Source: a virus
Reading direction: 5' to 3' (one strand)
IMG/VR virus record: IMGVR_UViG_3300048924_000600
Span: 1-51,438 of that record
DNA: 51,438 nucleotides
Part shown: in pieces, positions 49,749 to 51,438 of the stretch
Layout: each line of letters starts with the position of its first letter
Numbering within the stretch: the stretch's first letter is position 1
Notes under the pieces: model-generated
Seen by the model: the letters and a program-made list of their open reading frames with translations, nothing else
Told to the model about the DNA's origin: nothing
The model's database searches: none
Translations under genes and position numbers: made by a program

Positions 49749-50769
49749 GAAAAAATATAAAAAGTATTATTGGCGTAATCCTGTTAGTGGAAAAGAATTT
49801 CCTCTCGATGGACTTTCAAAAAGCCAGGCGATAGCTCAGGCTATCGAAGCTAATAATTATATTACCAATAACTTTACGCCTAGTGGTTTACTGCAGCGAA
49901 TCACGGACGAAAAACAGCTAACCCTGAGTGATTGGCTTGAACGTTACAGCGTCATACTAAAGCGCAGGGAGCTGGCGGCCAATACCTATAAAGTGCGTGC
50001 GGGGCAGATTGCTACCATCAATGAAAAAATGGGTAAGCTGATACTGAACAAGATAAACACTCGCCATATAGCTGATTTCCTCGATACATGGATCGCAGAA
50101 GGAAAAAAGACCATGGCCGCAACTATGCGCTCTGTGCTGATCGATATTTTTCGGGAGGCGATTGCCGAAGGTGCCCTGACACTCAATCCGGTTGAACCGA
50201 CGAGAACGCCAAAGATCGTCGTCTTCCGTCAACGTCTAAGCCTGGAAATGTACGGACCGATCAGAGCCGCAGCTGATACTTTATCGCCCTGGTTACCACT
50301 CGCGATGGATCTTGCGTTGGTAACCGCTCAGCGCCGCGAGGATATAGCGAACATGCGGTTCACCGATGTTTATGATGACCGTTTACATGTTACCCAGATT
50401 AAAACGGGGGCAATGATTGCCATACCGTTATCCCTGTCACTGAATGGAATACGTCTGAGCGCAATCATTGATCGCTGTCGTTTGCTGAGCACAACCGATT
50501 TTTTGATAAGTGCCGGCAAGCGAAAAAACAGTCCTGACGGAGCTATTCATCTGGACAGTTTGACGAAAGGTTTTGTGAAGGCGAGGAAATTGTCGGGGCT
50601 GGAGTTTTCTGAACATCCCCCTTCTTTCCATGAGATCAGAAGCTTGTCGGGTCGAACGTATGAAGCGAGTCGGGGAAAAGATTTTGTCCAGAAACTATTC
50701 GGTCATACATCGAAATTAATGACAGAAAAATACTTGGATGTGAGGGAGAAAGTGTTTACATTGTTGTAA
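49702..50769 (+). CDS. int: lambda-type tyrosine integrase
   Basis: About 355 residues from ATG 49702 with GAGAGGA upstream. N-terminal arm-binding domain (RDLPRNLTYRKKYKKYYWRN), core-binding domain, and catalytic domain with Arg in AQRREDIAN (about 210), HEIR (about 309-312), the His of LFGHTS (about 333) and the nucleophile Tyr in TEKYLD (about 343). It recombines the sdsR-terminator core. Its stop lies 84 bases before attR. Confidence 0.93.
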   Translation: MSRKYNRDLPRNLTYRKKYKKYYWRNPVSGKEFPLDGLSKSQAIAQAIEANNYITNNFTPSGLLQRITDEKQLTLSDWLERYSVILKRRELAANTYKVRAGQIATINEKMGKLILNKINTRHIADFLDTWIAEGKKTMAATMRSVLIDIFREAIAEGALTLNPVEPTRTPKIVVFRQRLSLEMYGPIRAAADTLSPWLPLAMDLALVTAQRREDIANMRFTDVYDDRLHVTQIKTGAMIAIPLSLSLNGIRLSAIIDRCRLLSTTDFLISAGKRKNSPDGAIHLDSLTKGFVKARKLSGLEFSEHPPSFHEIRSLSGRTYEASRGKDFVQKLFGHTSKLMTEKYLDVREKVFTLL

Positions 50770-50794
50770 CAGGCACAAAAGACCGGATATGTGA

Positions 50795-50822
50795 TTTCGT
50801 GCATTTTTCGTGTAATTTCGTG
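50795..50822. promoter_or_regulatory. three arm-type integrase repeats beside attR
   Basis: TTTCGTG at 50795-50801, 50806-50812 and 50816-50822, spaced 11 and 10 bases, i.e. one helical turn. Matching copies lie beside attL. Confidence 0.6.
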
Positions 50823-50853
50823 TCGCGCCTTGTAACTAACTGATTTATAAGGC

Positions 50854-50883
50854 AGATAAAAAGAGACCGAATACGATTCCTGT
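50854..50883. repeat. attR core
   Basis: Perfect copy of 2669-2698. To its right, attcggtc completes the sdsR terminator stem, so the host sRNA keeps a working terminator after integration. Confidence 0.92.
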
Positions 50884-50960
50884 ATTCGGTCCAGGGAAAT
50901 GGCTCTTGGGAGAGAGCCGTGCGCTAAAAGTTGGCATTAATGCAGGCTAAGTCGCCTTGC
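50857..50960 (-). ncRNA. sdsR: SdsR (RyeB) small RNA
   Basis: The minus strand from 50960 reads GCAAGGCGACTTAGCCTGCA, then the region with TTAGCGCACGGCTCTCTCCC, matching the 104-nt SdsR of Escherichia coli. Its 3' end is the terminator stem GACCGAATAC / GTATTCGGTC with five Ts. SdsR is a sigma-S-dependent Hfq-binding regulator of mutS, ompD, tolC and other mRNAs. The 3' 30 bases come from the att core. Confidence 0.92.
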
Positions 50961-50966
50961 CTTTTA

Positions 50967-50973
50967 AGAATAG
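50967..50973 (-). promoter_or_regulatory. sdsR sigma-S -10 element
   Basis: CTATTCT on the minus strand, 6 bases before the SdsR start, fits the extended -10 preferred by sigma S. No -35 consensus is needed. Confidence 0.7.
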
Positions 50974-51045
50974 ATGACGACGCCAGGTTTTCCAGTCCTC
51001 AGTTAAAGCGGTCGGAAAAAAAGCGTATGAGCATCATTAAAAGTG

Positions 51046-51083
51046 AAAAACCGCAGTGCTTTCGCAAGCATCTGCGGTTTTTT
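51046..51083. terminator. bidirectional terminator between ryeA and yebY
   Basis: aaaaaccgcag / ctgcggtttttt with an inner tgct/agca stem. Six Ts on the plus strand and five on the minus strand let it serve both ryeA and the converging yebY gene. Confidence 0.85.
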
Positions 51084-51099
51084 ATTGGAAACCCGAAGA

Positions 51100-51438
<339 letters not shown>

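Larger units (their letters stand above)
2669..50883. mobile_element. contractile-tail prophage integrated in sdsR/ryeA
   Basis: A 30-base perfect repeat marks both ends (2669-2698 and 50854-50883). Inside are int and xis next to attR, a divergent cro/cI switch, replication, recombination, antitermination, lysis, packaging, head and contractile-tail genes in lambdoid order. All morphogenetic classes expected of a complete myovirus-type phage are present, with no transposon or large deletion visible, so it may be inducible. Tail module families (DUF3383 sheath, DUF2612, baseplate J, gp138-type spike, DUF2184 capsid) recur together in enterobacterial myophages. Confidence 0.95.
50884..51083 (+). 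ncRNA. sraC: ryeA (sraC) gene body, severed from its 5' end
   Basis: On the plus strand, antisense to sdsR, this segment ends at a strong terminator (51046-51083). It corresponds to the 3' part of RyeA. In the uninterrupted locus it would follow the promoter at 2559-2588 and the sequence up to 2698; the prophage now separates them. Extent is inferred from the Escherichia coli layout. Confidence 0.5.

Overview
The window is enterobacterial chromosome (Enterobacter/Klebsiella/Escherichia type) carrying one apparently complete tailed-phage prophage of about 48.2 kb. The host assignment rests on the right flank, which holds yebY and the sigma-S sRNA gene sdsR (ryeB), and on a VirK/YbjX-family gene at the left edge. 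The prophage lies between two 30-bp direct repeats, attL at 2669-2698 and attR at 50854-50883. The repeat is part of the sdsR terminator, so the attachment site is the sdsR/ryeA locus. The integrase and excisionase genes sit just inside attR.

Left host flank (1-2668): a partial VirK/YbjX gene, a frameshifted small XRE-type regulator, a family-17-like glycosyltransferase, and a promoter at 2559-2588 that I infer once drove ryeA.

Phage left end (2699-5700): accessory genes, namely a DUF2971 protein, a UmuD'-like protein without catalytic residues, a broken ORF, and a secreted protein with a pilin-like tail.

Structural genes (5701-28752, nearly all minus strand) encode a contractile-tail phage. 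In transcription order they are TerS, TerL, portal (DUF1073), head morphogenesis, DUF2213 protease/scaffold, cement, DUF2184 capsid, connectors, DUF3383 sheath, tube, frameshifted tail chaperone, lysozyme-bearing tape measure, Dit-like protein, plug, hub, gp138-type spike, baseplate J, DUF2612 and two tail fibres. Two accessory genes interrupt the tail operon: a superinfection-immunity-like membrane protein and a HEPN-like protein with its own promoter.

Upstream of TerS (28752-33093) are a small DNA-binding protein, a glycosyltransferase of the TET-associated type, a ParB-domain protein and the lysis genes (holin, M15 endopeptidase, lipoprotein). Between lysis and antiterminator Q, the site that carries stx in Shiga-toxin phages, lies a two-gene AAA ATPase plus putative nuclease cassette that looks like a defence system.

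Regulation and replication (36434-41400): Q, DUF1364 and DUF1367 genes, a LexA box, DnaC-like loader, O-like initiator with repeats that look like an origin, YdaT-like and Cro-like genes. These diverge from a short CI-like repressor with no S24 protease domain. Five matching operators can be read directly: three between cro and cI, two at the left promoter. Because the repressor cannot self-cleave, the LexA box suggests SOS induction through an antirepressor or through Q.

Leftward-type early operon (41475-50769, plus strand): a repeat protein, a 48-residue UBA-like protein, many small genes, a RecE-N-terminus/single-strand-annealing fusion, Gp157, a second ParB protein, Xis and Int. I saw no rRNA, tRNA, CRISPR array or insertion sequence.
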